Shown here piece by piece: positions 1 through 8,030 of a stretch of 33,162 nucleotides of DNA. The position numbers and the translations under genes are program-made. The stretch lies in NCBI RefSeq assembly GCF_015476545.1, contig NZ_JADMKV010000052.1, positions 1-33,162 on the forward strand. The letters run 5' to 3'. The notes beneath the pieces are model-generated. The model was given only the letters and a program-made list of their open reading frames with translations. It was not told where the DNA came from and ran no database searches. Source of the DNA: Methylobacter sp. BlB1 (GTDB taxonomy: Bacteria > Pseudomonadota > Gammaproteobacteria > Methylococcales > Methylomonadaceae). Every line of letters starts with the position of its first letter. Position 1 is the stretch's first letter.

Positions 1-1957
1 GCCGGAACGCCTGCGCCCGCTCGAGCGCCTTCAGGCCGCAGTCGGCGGTTTCCACTGCATGCCCTTCCGCCTGCAACAGCAGGGTCAGGCTCTCGGCCGC
101 ATCGGCATAGTCATCGACCACCAGAATGCGGCGTTCGGATAATAAAGAAGCAGATGTATTGCCCATAGAAGCGCTCACTGATTCGACGGCGAATTGACTA
201 GCCGGCAAGAGCGGCAGCCGCACCGTAAAGGTGCTGCCCTGGCCGATGCCGGCGCTCGAGGCCGTGACCGTGCCGCCGTGCTTCTCTACCAGCCGGCGCA
301 CCAGCGTCAGCCCAAGCCCAAGCCCTCCCTGTGAATGGGCCAGGGAACGGTCGGCCTGGGTAAAGAGATCAAAAACATGCGCAAGAAGATCCGGGGCAAT
401 GCCGATGCCGGTATCTTCCACGCGTATCAGCACGTAAATGCCGGTCCGTACAGCGCTGATCGTGATCTTGCCGTTTTCCTCTGTATATTTGGCAGCGTTG
501 TTCAGCAGATTGGTTATGATCTGTTCCAGCCGCGTCGCATCGCCTTCCACCCATTGAGGTTCATCCGGCAGGGAAACCACGAGCTGATGTTTTCGCTCTT
601 CAATCAAAGGCAGGCAGTCTTCCACTGCATGCACGATAATATCGGTTAAATCGCAGCGTTCCATTTGCAGGCGGATTTTATTCTGAATGATGCGCGCCAC
701 ATCGAGCAGGTCATCGAGCAGTCGCGCCATATGGGTGACTTGTCGGTCAATCAACATATGTCCCCATTCAAGCGTGGCATCCGGATGATTCTGCTTTTTT
801 AACACATGCAGCGCATGACGGATGGGCGCCAGCGGATTGCGCAGTTCATGGGCCAGCATCGCCAGAAACTCGTCCTTGTGGCGGTCGGTTTCGCGTAGCG
901 CCTGTTCCATCCGTTTTCTTTCGGCAATCTCATTGCTCAACACTTCATTGGTATGCGCAAGCTCAGAAGTTCTCTCCCGCACACGAATTTCCAACTCTTC
1001 GTGAGACTTCTGAAGCGCTTCTTCCGCCAACTTTTGTTCAGTGATATCCGTGCAGGTTCCTATCCATTCCCGGACCGTTCCATCCGCTTCCAATACCGGC
1101 ACCCCGCGCTCAGAGATATGGCGATACTCGCCGTCATGCCTGTGCAAGCGATACTCTGCGTTGTGCATGGAGCATGTCCTCACAGCCTGCAACCAACGCA
1201 TCATAGTATTATGGCGGTCTTCCGGATGAACAGCATTGATCCATCCATGGCCTTTGACTTCAGCCTCGTTTTGGCCTGTAAATGCCCGCCAGCTAGGTAT
1301 ATCTTCAGCAACTTCGCCCAAAGGGTTAGTGGTCCATACAATTTGAGTGGTGGCAATAGCCAAGGATCGGTATCGCTCCTCGCTGAGACGCAACGCTTTT
1401 TCCAGGCTGTTCCGGGACTGAATTTCCTTCTCAAGTTCAGCATTGCGCTGAGCCAGCTCAGCCGTACGGTCAACGACTTCAGATTCCAGTTCCTGCAATA
1501 CCTGATGAAGCTGATCCTGGACAGTCCGCCTTGTCAATTCCAGTGAACGCCTTTCCAGTTCCACAGCGACGATATTGGCAAGATTCGCTATATAAGGTTC
1601 GTAAGGCAAAAACTCATCAAAGTTCTCAATCGAGTAAATCAAAAAACCATATAATTTTGATGAGGTACGTAGCGGCAGGCGACGCAAGCTCACCTGCTCC
1701 ATCGAGCAAAGCCCGACAATATCAAATGGCATGTCCCAATTGTTGGCACACTCGGAGCAGTTTATGAGGGGCTCCGAAATTGTCGACTTCACGGTGCCTT
1801 CCAAACAGAAATATACCGCCGCCAGCCCCGGCACTATCCGATTCAGCGCCTTATTGACAAAATCAACAATGGTCTTTTGGTCCGGAAGAATGCACAAGGT
1901 GCCGGGAATAACAAATAATTTGCCAAGAACTTCGGCTTTACATTGAGTAGTCATCAT
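1..1957 (-). CDS. Hybrid sensor histidine kinase with PAS domain and receiver domain (3' end outside window)
   Basis: The frame is open from the ATG at 1957 to the left edge, about 652 codons, with no stop. Residues 1-150 form a GAF-like region that I cannot assign with certainty. A PAS/PAC domain follows at about 195-325, containing a GW...VHPEDR stretch, flanked by coiled-coil segments. The HisKA box has HELRNP with the phosphorylated His at residue 370. The HATPase domain shows the N box NLLNNAAKY (about 487), G1 DTGIGIA and a glycine-rich G2 (about 540). A receiver domain begins at about 608 (ILVVDD); its phospho-acceptor Asp lies beyond the window. The protein is expected to autophosphorylate and pass phosphate to its own receiver. 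There is no obvious transmembrane segment, so it is probably cytoplasmic. It lies 77 bp downstream of the MEDS gene on the same strand, so the two are probably co-transcribed. The signal is unknown. Confidence 0.9.
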   Translation of the reverse strand, partial: MMTTQCKAEVLGKLFVIPGTLCILPDQKTIVDFVNKALNRIVPGLAAVYFCLEGTVKSTISEPLINCSECANNWDMPFDIVGLCSMEQVSLRRLPLRTSSKLYGFLIYSIENFDEFLPYEPYIANLANIVAVELERRSLELTRRTVQDQLHQVLQELESEVVDRTAELAQRNAELEKEIQSRNSLEKALRLSEERYRSLAIATTQIVWTTNPLGEVAEDIPSWRAFTGQNEAEVKGHGWINAVHPEDRHNTMMRWLQAVRTCSMHNAEYRLHRHDGEYRHISERGVPVLEADGTVREWIGTCTDITEQKLAEEALQKSHEELEIRVRERTSELAHTNEVLSNEIAERKRMEQALRETDRHKDEFLAMLAHELRNPLAPIRHALHVLKKQNHPDATLEWGHMLIDRQVTHMARLLDDLLDVARIIQNKIRLQMERCDLTDIIVHAVEDCLPLIEERKHQLVVSLPDEPQWVEGDATRLEQIITNLLNNAAKYTEENGKITISAVRTGIYVLIRVEDTGIGIAPDLLAHVFDLFTQADRSLAHSQGGLGLGLTLVRRLVEKHGGTVTASSAGIGQGSTFTVRLPLLPASQFAVESVSASMGNTSASLLSERRILVVDDYADAAESLTLLLQAEGHAVETADCGLKALERAQAFR

Positions 1958-2034
1958 GGATAAAGCTGGCTATAAAACAATGATTTGGCATGTGGAAATA
2001 CCGTCTGCTAACCGAAACCCAAAAAAATCCGTTC

Positions 2035-2673
2035 TTATGATGCGGAAGCTAACACATTATGTTTTTTAGGTCGTTGATAATAGGGGTTATGCACAACTTG
2101 TCCGGCTACGATCATCATGGGATGAACATTCAGCACATCAAAAAGAGTCGCACCGTCTATTTTGTTAACGTCATACTGGCAGATAACGCCGTGGACAGGA
2201 TATTCTTCCACCAGAGTGTTAAGCATCGCTTCGTATTCGACCCAGCGTTCAGCGCCGGGCATGCCCTTGCACAGCCAGCTCGTGTCTCCAGTCATCCGTA
2301 CTCCCGCAAATCTTTCATGCTGGGCTTGCCTATAAAGCGCACGCCAATGATCAATCACGCGTTCCGGCATAAAGGTGCCATCGGGACAATAAGATGTTTC
2401 CGCCTGAGCCAGAATCAGTTGTTCCGGTTTAATATTGCCGGGAGGCGTAATTCCTAGCTGAGAGAGGCATTCACCCATTTCATTTGAGGAAGGTGTGGAG
2501 GGAATATCTGCAAGATAGGCGACTTTTTCGCCGGCAGCCAGTCCGCTTTGGACAAATTCCGCGATAGTACGCCGCCGCTCATTTTCATTATTGTACAAAT
2601 AACAGATGTGCAGTCCTGCCGGAAAAGTCTGCTCATTGAAACCGAATGAAACCTGATGACTAGCTTGACACAT
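2035..2673 (-). CDS. MEDS-domain (DcmR sensory domain) protein
   Basis: A 212-aa protein that is almost entirely one MEDS domain. The recognisable parts are the GLHICYLYNN opening at about residue 20, then a region rich in charged residues ending in GEKVAYLAD, and a C-terminal stretch with ICQYDVNKIDG and HPMMIVAGQV. The domain is known as a sensory module in methylotroph (DcmR) and methanogen regulators. This protein carries no DNA-binding or kinase domain, so it probably acts through the histidine kinase encoded 77 bp downstream. The ATG at 2673 is preceded by AGAGGTG at good spacing, which supports this start. The ligand cannot be read from the sequence. Confidence 0.85.
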   Translation of the reverse strand: MCQASHQVSFGFNEQTFPAGLHICYLYNNENERRRTIAEFVQSGLAAGEKVAYLADIPSTPSSNEMGECLSQLGITPPGNIKPEQLILAQAETSYCPDGTFMPERVIDHWRALYRQAQHERFAGVRMTGDTSWLCKGMPGAERWVEYEAMLNTLVEEYPVHGVICQYDVNKIDGATLFDVLNVHPMMIVAGQVVHNPYYQRPKKHNVLASAS

Positions 2674-3315
2674 ATAAACACCTCTACAAGACTATAAATC
2701 GAAATCTGCTAGTTTTTAAAAGTACAACGCTTATCAATGGAAAGGACAGGTATCAAGGGAATTACTTGATAAGTGCTGCCCCATAGTTAATGATTTTATT
2801 ATTGTTTTTAACTCTGATAAAACGGTGAATCTCAGCTTTTGGCCAAGAATCCCAATTGTTCGATTGTATCAACTATTAACTTTTTGTATCGCTATTTTTT
2901 CGAAAATCAAAACACGGTCTTTTCTGAAGTTTATCGATTTTCACTAAGAATTTAACTGCATAGGATCAGTCTCTGTAATTACAGGCAAAGATTTTCCCGG
3001 GAACCATAAAGTTCCAGATAACCGCTAAAAATTCCACTACCAGTTATAACGTTCAGAGTCGGCGGGCTTGGCCGGTATTTAAGGCTTTTAATTGCATAGC
3101 CGCCCTTCGGCCGGGAAATATCCCATTAATGCGGCGCTCACTAATGAAAAGGGTTTATAAAAACGCTTGTCTCAGACCCCTGGCAGTGATAGAGTCCAGA
3201 CCCAAATAGCCTATGGAATATAATTTTATTGCCGCATCTTAATGCGGCCGGCGCGAGGCACGGCAACTGAATTTAAGAGCTAGCCACTCATACAATTTCA
3301 TTAATCAGGAGCATT
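2674..3315. other. 640-bp intergenic region with hairpins and the lepB promoter
   Basis: No convincing gene is present. The MEDS gene and lepB diverge from it. It contains a perfect 7-bp inverted repeat TATCAAG/CTTGATA (2751-2771), a small stem GGAAC/GTTCC near 3001-3015, GC-rich segments at 3060-3117, a promoter-like motif at 3167-3195 and a perfect hairpin GCCGCAT-CTTA-ATGCGGC at 3231-3248 in the leader of lepB. The hairpin has no T-run, so it is not a classical terminator. Confidence 0.6.
3167..3195 (+). promoter_or_regulatory. Candidate sigma-70 promoter upstream of lepB
   Basis: TTGTCT (3167-3172), a 17-bp spacer and TAGAGT (3190-3195), preceded by AAAAACGC. The same arrangement recurs at 6901-6930 and 13020-13049. 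The leader to the lepB ATG would be about 115 nt. Confidence 0.5.
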
Positions 3316-3981
3316 ATGCGAAACTGGATCAAAGACAATGGAGGCTTCATCGCCTTCTTACTCTGCTTCGTTTTTTTCCGCACAGCAATTGCGGATTGGA
3401 ATACAATTCCATCGGGTTCAATGCGCCCCAATTTGCTTGAAGGAGACGTTGTTTTTGTGAACCGTCTTGCCTATGATTTCAAGCTCCCGCTGACGGATAT
3501 CGTCGTTGCGCACATTGGTGAGCCAAGGCGCGGGGATATTGCTACTTTTTCATCGCCCAAAGACGGTAAACGACTGATCAAACGCATTATCGCCCTGCCG
3601 GGCGACCGGGTTGAAATGCGGGACGAGATTCTGTTCATCAATGGCAAGGCCGCCGAATACAGTGAACCGAAAGCATTGTGGGAGCCAAATGAAGGCGGCG
3701 GCATCAAGGCATTACGTTTAACTGAAACCTCTGGCCAGAACAAGCGGCAAATTCAGCTGCTTGCAGGTCTGTTTGCTAAAAGCACTTTCGGCCCAATGGA
3801 AGTTCCCGAAGGAAATTTTTTGATGCTTGGCGACAACCGCGACAACAGTGCAGATTCTCGCTATTTTGGCTTTGTGCCTCGTCATCTGCTGATCGGACAA
3901 GCCCAGCGAATACTGGTGTCTGCGGATATCAAGGGAAGCTGGATTCTACGCCTTGAGCGGTTCGGGCAGCGCTTACAATGA
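3316..3981 (+). CDS. lepB: Signal peptidase I
   Basis: A 221-aa type I signal peptidase of the S26A family, which cleaves N-terminal signal peptides from exported proteins on the periplasmic side of the inner membrane. A single hydrophobic segment (residues about 9-26) anchors it. The catalytic Ser35 lies in PSGSMRPN, the general base Lys89 in RLIKRIIALPGD, and the C-terminal box GDNRDNSADSR is intact, so it should be active. It is shorter than E. coli LepB, which has two membrane segments. It is not next to lepA and rnc, the usual housekeeping context, so it may be an additional copy; the rest of the genome would settle that. AGGAG lies 6 nt before the ATG. Confidence 0.93.
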   Translation: MRNWIKDNGGFIAFLLCFVFFRTAIADWNTIPSGSMRPNLLEGDVVFVNRLAYDFKLPLTDIVVAHIGEPRRGDIATFSSPKDGKRLIKRIIALPGDRVEMRDEILFINGKAAEYSEPKALWEPNEGGGIKALRLTETSGQNKRQIQLLAGLFAKSTFGPMEVPEGNFLMLGDNRDNSADSRYFGFVPRHLLIGQAQRILVSADIKGSWILRLERFGQRLQ

Positions 3982-4077
3982 CATCGAGCAGGACTTACAC
4001 AGTTTGCCTGTTCAACCGCCGAAAAAGAAAATAGACGCTAGTGGAAGATATTGGCCTTTATCTCCATTTTTGGAAAA

Positions 4078-4293
4078 TCATCTTTGCTTTTTATCGGCCT
4101 CGGGGAGCAAATCCACCAAAGTGCAGTTTAAGGCTTTGGCCAATCGCCTGAGCACATCAATGGACACATTTTCGGCGCTGCCGCCTTCAACCTTGCTGAT
4201 CATCGATTGGGTTACGCCTGAACGAACCTCAAGCTCTTTTTGGACCAAACCCAGTTCAAGTCGCTTGCGCTTTATAATGTCGCCAATTTGCAT
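4078..4293 (-). CDS. XRE/Cro-CI family transcriptional regulator
   Basis: A 71-aa protein consisting of one helix-turn-helix domain: IIKRKRLELGLVQKELEVRSGVT, then QSMISKVEGG, then IDVLRRLAKALN and VDLLPE, the standard HTH_3 layout. There is no second domain, so it is probably a dimeric repressor like small phage Cro/CI-type proteins. Its own promoter carries the palindrome TATGAATATATTCATA between -35 and -10, and the same palindrome lies at the far end of the phage-like operon (6564-6579). That suggests it represses both itself and the operon. It ends tail-to-tail about 100 bp from lepB. Confidence 0.88.
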   Translation of the reverse strand: MQIGDIIKRKRLELGLVQKELEVRSGVTQSMISKVEGGSAENVSIDVLRRLAKALNCTLVDLLPEADKKQR

Positions 4294-4322
4294 CGGATAG
4301 CCAACCCTAAATGAAACGCGAC

Positions 4323-4352
4323 ATTATATGAATATATTCATAAGGAAGGCAA
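4323..4352 (-). promoter_or_regulatory. Promoter of the XRE gene with 16-bp palindromic operator
   Basis: On the minus strand, TTGCCT (4347-4352), an 18-bp spacer and TATAAT (4323-4328). The spacer is occupied by the perfect palindrome TATGAATATATTCATA (4327-4342), overlapping the -10 box by two bases, as expected for autorepression. An identical 16-mer occurs at 6564-6579. Confidence 0.7.
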
Positions 4353-4372
4353 AAAAAGCCGCCGAAGCGGCT
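4351..4372 (-). terminator. Rho-independent terminator of the phage-like operon
   Basis: On the minus strand, AGCCGC-TTCG-GCGGCT followed directly by seven T residues. It lies about 20 bp after the stop codon of the Gp157-like gene and overlaps the -35 region of the XRE promoter, separating the two transcription units. Confidence 0.88.
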
Positions 4373-4392
4373 CTGATATCGGTGGAAAAAAG

Positions 4393-4896
4393 TTATCGGA
4401 TAGACAGGCGCGTGCTGTTGGCCAGTTCAGCGCCGGGCACCGTTTCGCCGGCTTTGATCGCATCCCTGATCGCGGCTTTATTGATTCTCCAGGTAGTGAC
4501 CGGCTCCTTGAACCGGTCCGGAATCGCGTCTTCATCCATGATATGAATGGCAGATGGATTATCCTGGATTGACAGCTTGAAATACGGGCATTCAATCGTG
4601 CTGATGCCGGTGTGTTCCATGTTGCCTTTCAGGTAATCCTTCAGCCATTTAGCGCGGCTCTCCAAGATTCTCCGGCGCTTGTTCATATCCGCCTCGGCAT
4701 TTTTAATCGCCTCGGCCGTGGCTTCCATGTTGCGCAGGAATTTGGCTACATTGATCGCCTTGTCTTCCAATTCGCCGCTTAACGCTTCCAGCGTGCCGTT
4801 AACGACTTCAGCCGGAAGATCGGCCTCCGGATCGGTCAAGGCGTCCAGCGCTTCAAGGTAATTGGCGCTCAACTGATAGAGAGTCAAACGGCTCAC
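4393..4896 (-). CDS. Siphovirus Gp157-like phage protein
   Basis: A 167-aa protein with the layout of the Siphovirus Gp157 family: an N-terminal LTLYQLSANYLEALD segment, a long helical/coiled-coil middle (about 45-95) with AEADMNKRRRILESRAKWLKDYL, and a C-terminal part with TIECPYFKLSIQDNPSAIHI and VTTWRINKAAIRDAIKAG. The family sits in phage early regions, usually beside single-strand annealing or recombination genes; its biochemical role is not established. The start overlaps the upstream gene by 4 bp (4893-4896), so the two are translationally coupled. It is last in the operon, with a strong terminator just after it. Confidence 0.85.
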   Translation of the reverse strand: MSRLTLYQLSANYLEALDALTDPEADLPAEVVNGTLEALSGELEDKAINVAKFLRNMEATAEAIKNAEADMNKRRRILESRAKWLKDYLKGNMEHTGISTIECPYFKLSIQDNPSAIHIMDEDAIPDRFKEPVTTWRINKAAIRDAIKAGETVPGAELANSTRLSIR

Positions 4897-5720
4897 TGTG
4901 CCGACCTCGCGAACTGATCAAGCTTGCGGTAAAGGACCTGGTAAAATTCCGGGTCAAGTTCTTCAAAGTCGGCGAAGCGTTTCTTCGAAGCCTTGATCAT
5001 CCAGTTTTTAACTCTGTCCCGATCCAGGCCCAGCTCTTCAATCCTGGCTTCAAGCTGCCGATGCTGATCCTCGGTAATGAGCTGAACACTGCTGTCCGGC
5101 TCAATCTCAGGCAGTTGGGCGTTTTCTTCTGCGCGGCGCTGCATCATATCTTCGATATCCTGCGTGAAGACTTCGGATAAGCCTGCCATCCTCAGCGTTG
5201 CATCGATGTGGGCCGATTTCTCGGCCATTTTCAGCGCTTTGTTAATATCGCCGTAATCCTGGGCAAGAAGACGAGCCCCTACCCCATCGGCCACTACGCG
5301 GCCGGAAGGGTCCAGGATCTCGCAACGGATAATGATCTGGCTCAGTTTCGCGCCCGTGAGCGCGGCCTTTTCATAATCCGGCAAGGTCGGATACCGAACC
5401 GTCAATCCCAGCATGCCGCAGATTTTCTCGGCGCCGGGCTTGAACAGGCTGGGTTTGCTAAAATGCGCCGGATTTCTGCAATCCTTACCGGCATGGCATT
5501 TGCTGCGGCTGACAACATGAACTCGTCCATAATCAATGCCTTCCACTAAGGCATCATGCACCCATGCCATAAGCACGGCGCGATTGGCCCTGCGCCGGTC
5601 CAGGCCTTCTCTGAAAGTATCGGCCGGCAGATCCAGCGGGTTCGCGGAAATGACCGGCAATGGGTTATGTTCATTTTTGACCGGCTTTGCCTGGTCAACT
5701 AATTGGGTTGATGAATACAT
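4893..5720 (-). CDS. Phage-type protein of a probable recombination module
   Basis: A 275-aa protein. The segments VEGIDYGRV (about 60), KPSLFKPGAEKICGMLGL (about 90-107) and LSEVFTQDIEDM (about 200) are typical of a phage hypothetical-protein family found beside Gp157-like and annealing-protein genes. An insertion with closely spaced cysteines (SKCHAGKDCRNPAHF) precedes the KPG motif. The C-terminal 65 residues (ITEDQHRQLEARIEELGLDRDRV...) resemble the small helical tail of phage annealing and recombination proteins. A role in single-strand annealing or DNA binding is inferred from context. The start has AGGAA at 9-10 nt, and its leader nearly repeats that of the next upstream ORF. Confidence 0.75.
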   Translation of the reverse strand: MYSSTQLVDQAKPVKNEHNPLPVISANPLDLPADTFREGLDRRRANRAVLMAWVHDALVEGIDYGRVHVVSRSKCHAGKDCRNPAHFSKPSLFKPGAEKICGMLGLTVRYPTLPDYEKAALTGAKLSQIIIRCEILDPSGRVVADGVGARLLAQDYGDINKALKMAEKSAHIDATLRMAGLSEVFTQDIEDMMQRRAEENAQLPEIEPDSSVQLITEDQHRQLEARIEELGLDRDRVKNWMIKASKKRFADFEELDPEFYQVLYRKLDQFARSAQ

Positions 5721-5756
5721 AAAATACTATTCCTAACTGTGCGAAATAAATAATAC

Positions 5757-5784
5757 AGCGGGGCAAGCGGCTACAAGCCCCGCT
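5757..5784 (-). terminator. Hairpin between the 62-aa and 275-aa ORFs
   Basis: Perfect 8-bp inverted repeat AGCGGGGC/GCCCCGCT with a 12-nt loop. On the minus strand it follows the 62-aa ORF and precedes the 275-aa gene. There is no clear T-run, so it may be an attenuator or an RNA-stabilising stem rather than a full terminator. Confidence 0.5.
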
Positions 5785-5805
5785 AATTTGCTTGATATTC
5801 CTCGA

Positions 5806-5994
5806 TTAAAAATGGCCGTTGCCGAACGATCGGCTTTGGTATATTCCCAAACCCAATCGCCGCACTAATGACGGCTTGACAATGCCGGCGGCGAAATTTC
5901 CGATTGCGGTACAATCGTCATTCCGCCTTGTTTTGGCAATGATTGACTCGAAGCAAAACAACGGCTTAACTTGATTTATTGATTGAGTTGACAT
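5806..5994 (-). CDS. Small hypothetical protein of the phage-like operon, possibly a decayed duplicate
   Basis: A 62-aa ORF with no domain that I recognise. AGGAAC lies about 9 nt before the ATG. Its leader (TTCGCACGTTAGGAA, 6005-6019) and first codons (MSTQSINQVKP) resemble the leader and start of the 275-aa gene (TTCGCACAGTTAGGAA at 5730-5745; SSTQLVDQAKP). It may be a partial duplication of that 5' end that has drifted into another sequence. Whether a functional product is made is uncertain. Confidence 0.5.
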   Translation of the reverse strand: MSTQSINQVKPLFCFESIIAKTRRNDDCTAIGNFAAGIVKPSLVRRLGLGIYQSRSFGNGHF

Positions 5995-6072
5995 AATCTT
6001 TCAGTTCCTAACGTGCGAATTTAGGAAAATGTGAGCCAGGTCGGCTACCCTGAGCCACATAGGAAACACCTA

Positions 6073-6378
6073 CTAGAATGGCGCTGACTCGAACACTTCC
6101 GATTTGGCGCCATTCACCCTGCCCTTGATTGAATCAATCATATTTTTTACGGCCTCCACAATGGTTTTACCCGTCACAAAGTACGGCTCGACATCCGCCC
6201 CGACCGGAGCAGACACAAATACGCCAACGTTAGCGTTTTCGCCGCTGTAACAGCTATAGCTAAACGCCCATTTATCGACAACGACACACACCGAACGCCC
6301 GCTAATGCCGACATTAAGCAAAGCGGTTTCTACGACGCTAACCGCCCGCCGTTGTTTTTCCGCTAATTCAACTGGCAT
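6073..6378 (-). CDS. Hypothetical protein, first gene of the phage-like operon
   Basis: A 101-aa protein from the ATG at 6378, which has GAGA 8 nt upstream; a TTG four codons earlier is in frame but has no better ribosome site. The sequence has a basic N-terminus (ELAEKQRRAVSVVETALLN), a central beta-rich part with SVCVVVDKWAFSYSCYSG and an acidic C-terminus. I recognise no family. It is the promoter-proximal gene downstream of the operator at 6564-6579, a position where phages often place small regulators or host-takeover proteins, but nothing in the sequence proves that. Confidence 0.65.
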   Translation of the reverse strand: MPVELAEKQRRAVSVVETALLNVGISGRSVCVVVDKWAFSYSCYSGENANVGVFVSAPVGADVEPYFVTGKTIVEAVKNMIDSIKGRVNGAKSEVFESAPF

Positions 6379-6561
6379 GAAATTTCTCAAAGGAAGATTA
6401 GAAACCTCAAATCATGAAAATACTCATAATTTGAACCGATTCCTTATCTATGGATTGAATCACATTTGTAAGCTCACTAATTCGAAAAAATTGCCCCTGT
6501 TTTCTGCCGTTTTTTAGGCTCTCTGAGTGCAGAGAAAAACAAGCAGATATTGATACCCATC

Positions 6562-6590
6562 ATTATGAATATATTCATATTTTAACAGAA
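6562..6590 (-). promoter_or_regulatory. Promoter and operator of the phage-like operon
   Basis: On the minus strand, TTCTGT (6585-6590), a 17-bp spacer and CATAAT (6562-6567). The palindrome TATGAATATATTCATA (6564-6579) covers the spacer and overlaps the -10 box, the same geometry as in the XRE promoter. A leader of about 170 nt separates it from the first gene at 6378. The boxes are weak individually; the identical operator is the strong evidence. Confidence 0.6.
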
Positions 6591-6900
6591 AAACACAATA
6601 TTTTTAATCATTTATCATGAAATTTCTATCGAATTTTACGGCCATTCACAGCTGCTCCAATAGCTCAAAAAGCCCTTTGAAACCGATCATCGAGACAGAT
6701 GATTTTGCTCTGTAAAATCCGATCGGGAATGGCGATATCGGCAAGCCAGACGCAAGCCGAAGATACCAGCAGCCAGCATTAGTCGATCTACGGTGTCCAT
6801 ATCGGCCAAACAGATTTATTCAACAAATTTATAAGAAGATTAATGCTATCTGTATGCCGGGCCATGCAATCGATTGACTAAATACATGGCAAAAAAACGC

Positions 6901-6930
6901 TTGTCCTGGACGTTAAGGCGGTGTTAGAGT
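6901..6930 (+). promoter_or_regulatory. Candidate sigma-70 promoter upstream of the GNAT gene
   Basis: TTGTCC (6901-6906), an 18-bp spacer and TAGAGT (6925-6930), preceded by AAAAAAACGC. It matches the motifs at 3167 and 13020. The leader to the ATG at 7044 is about 110 nt. Confidence 0.5.
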
Positions 6931-7043
6931 TCGGCTCCGTTTTTACCTCAAATTGAATGTAATTTATGGCTCTTTCAGGACGTCCGGTTATGGGCTGGCC
7001 GAAGCCGCCATGCTATATGGGTCAACTTTAAAGTTATGCTTCT

Positions 7044-7445
7044 ATGTCTGTAATTGAATACCGCCACAATTTCCCTCTGGCTGCCGCTGACGTAGCTGAG
7101 GTTCTTGACGCCTCCGGCATTCGCCGTCCCACCAACGATCTGGCTCGGCTTGAGCGCATGTTTGCCAATGCCGACCTCTGCTTATCTGCCTGGCACGACG
7201 GCAAACTTGTCGGAGTATGCCGCGCTCTGACTGACTTCAGTTATTGTTGCTATTTGTCCGACCTGGCCGTGGCTAAGGCTTACCAAAAACATGGCATCGG
7301 GCGTGAGCTTATTGCCCGTATCCGTGCCGCTATCAGTGATGAAGTAGCGCTTATCCTCTTGTCGGCGCCTGATGCCATGGCGTATTACCCCAAAGTCGGC
7401 TTCGAGAAGATTGAAAATGGCTTCATCATCAAACGCAATCGCTAG
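7044..7445 (+). CDS. GNAT family N-acetyltransferase
   Basis: A 133-aa single-domain acetyltransferase that would transfer an acetyl group from acetyl-CoA to an amine. Motif A is visible as LSDLAVAKAYQKHGIGRELI, with the Q81-K-H-G-I-G86 pyrophosphate loop, and motif B as LLSAPDAMAYYPKVGFEKI, typical of small COG0454-type enzymes. No Shine-Dalgarno sequence is obvious, but no alternative in-frame ATG is better. The substrate is unknown. It is separated by 57 bp from the VOC gene on the same strand, so co-transcription is plausible. Confidence 0.88.
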   Translation: MSVIEYRHNFPLAAADVAEVLDASGIRRPTNDLARLERMFANADLCLSAWHDGKLVGVCRALTDFSYCCYLSDLAVAKAYQKHGIGRELIARIRAAISDEVALILLSAPDAMAYYPKVGFEKIENGFIIKRNR

Positions 7446-7889
<444 letters not shown>

Positions 7890-7945
7890 AATGGATAGCC
7901 TGTTTTGCATGCCGTCGACCTGCACGTGCAAAGGCATCGGCAATA

Positions 7946-7992
7946 GCTGAGCGTTTTCCCTGCGCAAAATATGCTTCGGGAAAACGCTCAGC
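7946..7992. terminator. 15-bp perfect inverted repeat, probable bidirectional terminator
   Basis: GCTGAGCGTTTTCCC (7946-7960) is exactly complementary to 7978-7992 across a 17-nt loop. It lies between the convergent VOC gene and the di-haem cytochrome gene, the expected place for a shared terminator. No T-run follows on either strand. Confidence 0.65.
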
Positions 7993-8030
7993 CTTATCAC
8001 ATCGGTGGATTAGCCGGCTTCCGCTATCAG

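Larger units (their letters stand above)
6379..7043. other. 665-bp intergenic region with operators and two promoters
   Basis: No gene of normal length. It holds a degenerate operator ATGAAAATACTCAT (6414-6427; 12 of 14 bases match the core of the palindrome), the perfect palindrome at 6564-6579, a plus-strand promoter-like motif at 6901-6930 and a 12-bp palindrome AACTTTAAAGTT (7024-7035) just before the GNAT gene. Two mini-ORFs (28 aa from 6563 minus, 32 aa from 6618 plus) are too weak to call. Confidence 0.6.

Noticed and set aside
3231-3248. Hairpin GCCGCAT/ATGCGGC as a terminator
   Set aside because: It lies in the lepB leader and is followed by GC-rich sequence, not a T-run.
4327-6579. 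The two identical 16-bp palindromes as attachment sites of an integrative element
   Set aside because: They are palindromic, sit in promoter positions and are next to an XRE gene; there is no integrase gene. Operators explain them better.
6480-6720. Mini-ORFs near the operator (28 aa from 6563 minus; 32 aa from 6618 plus) as Cro-like or leader peptides
   Set aside because: No ribosome site, no HTH pattern and lengths expected by chance in AT-rich DNA.
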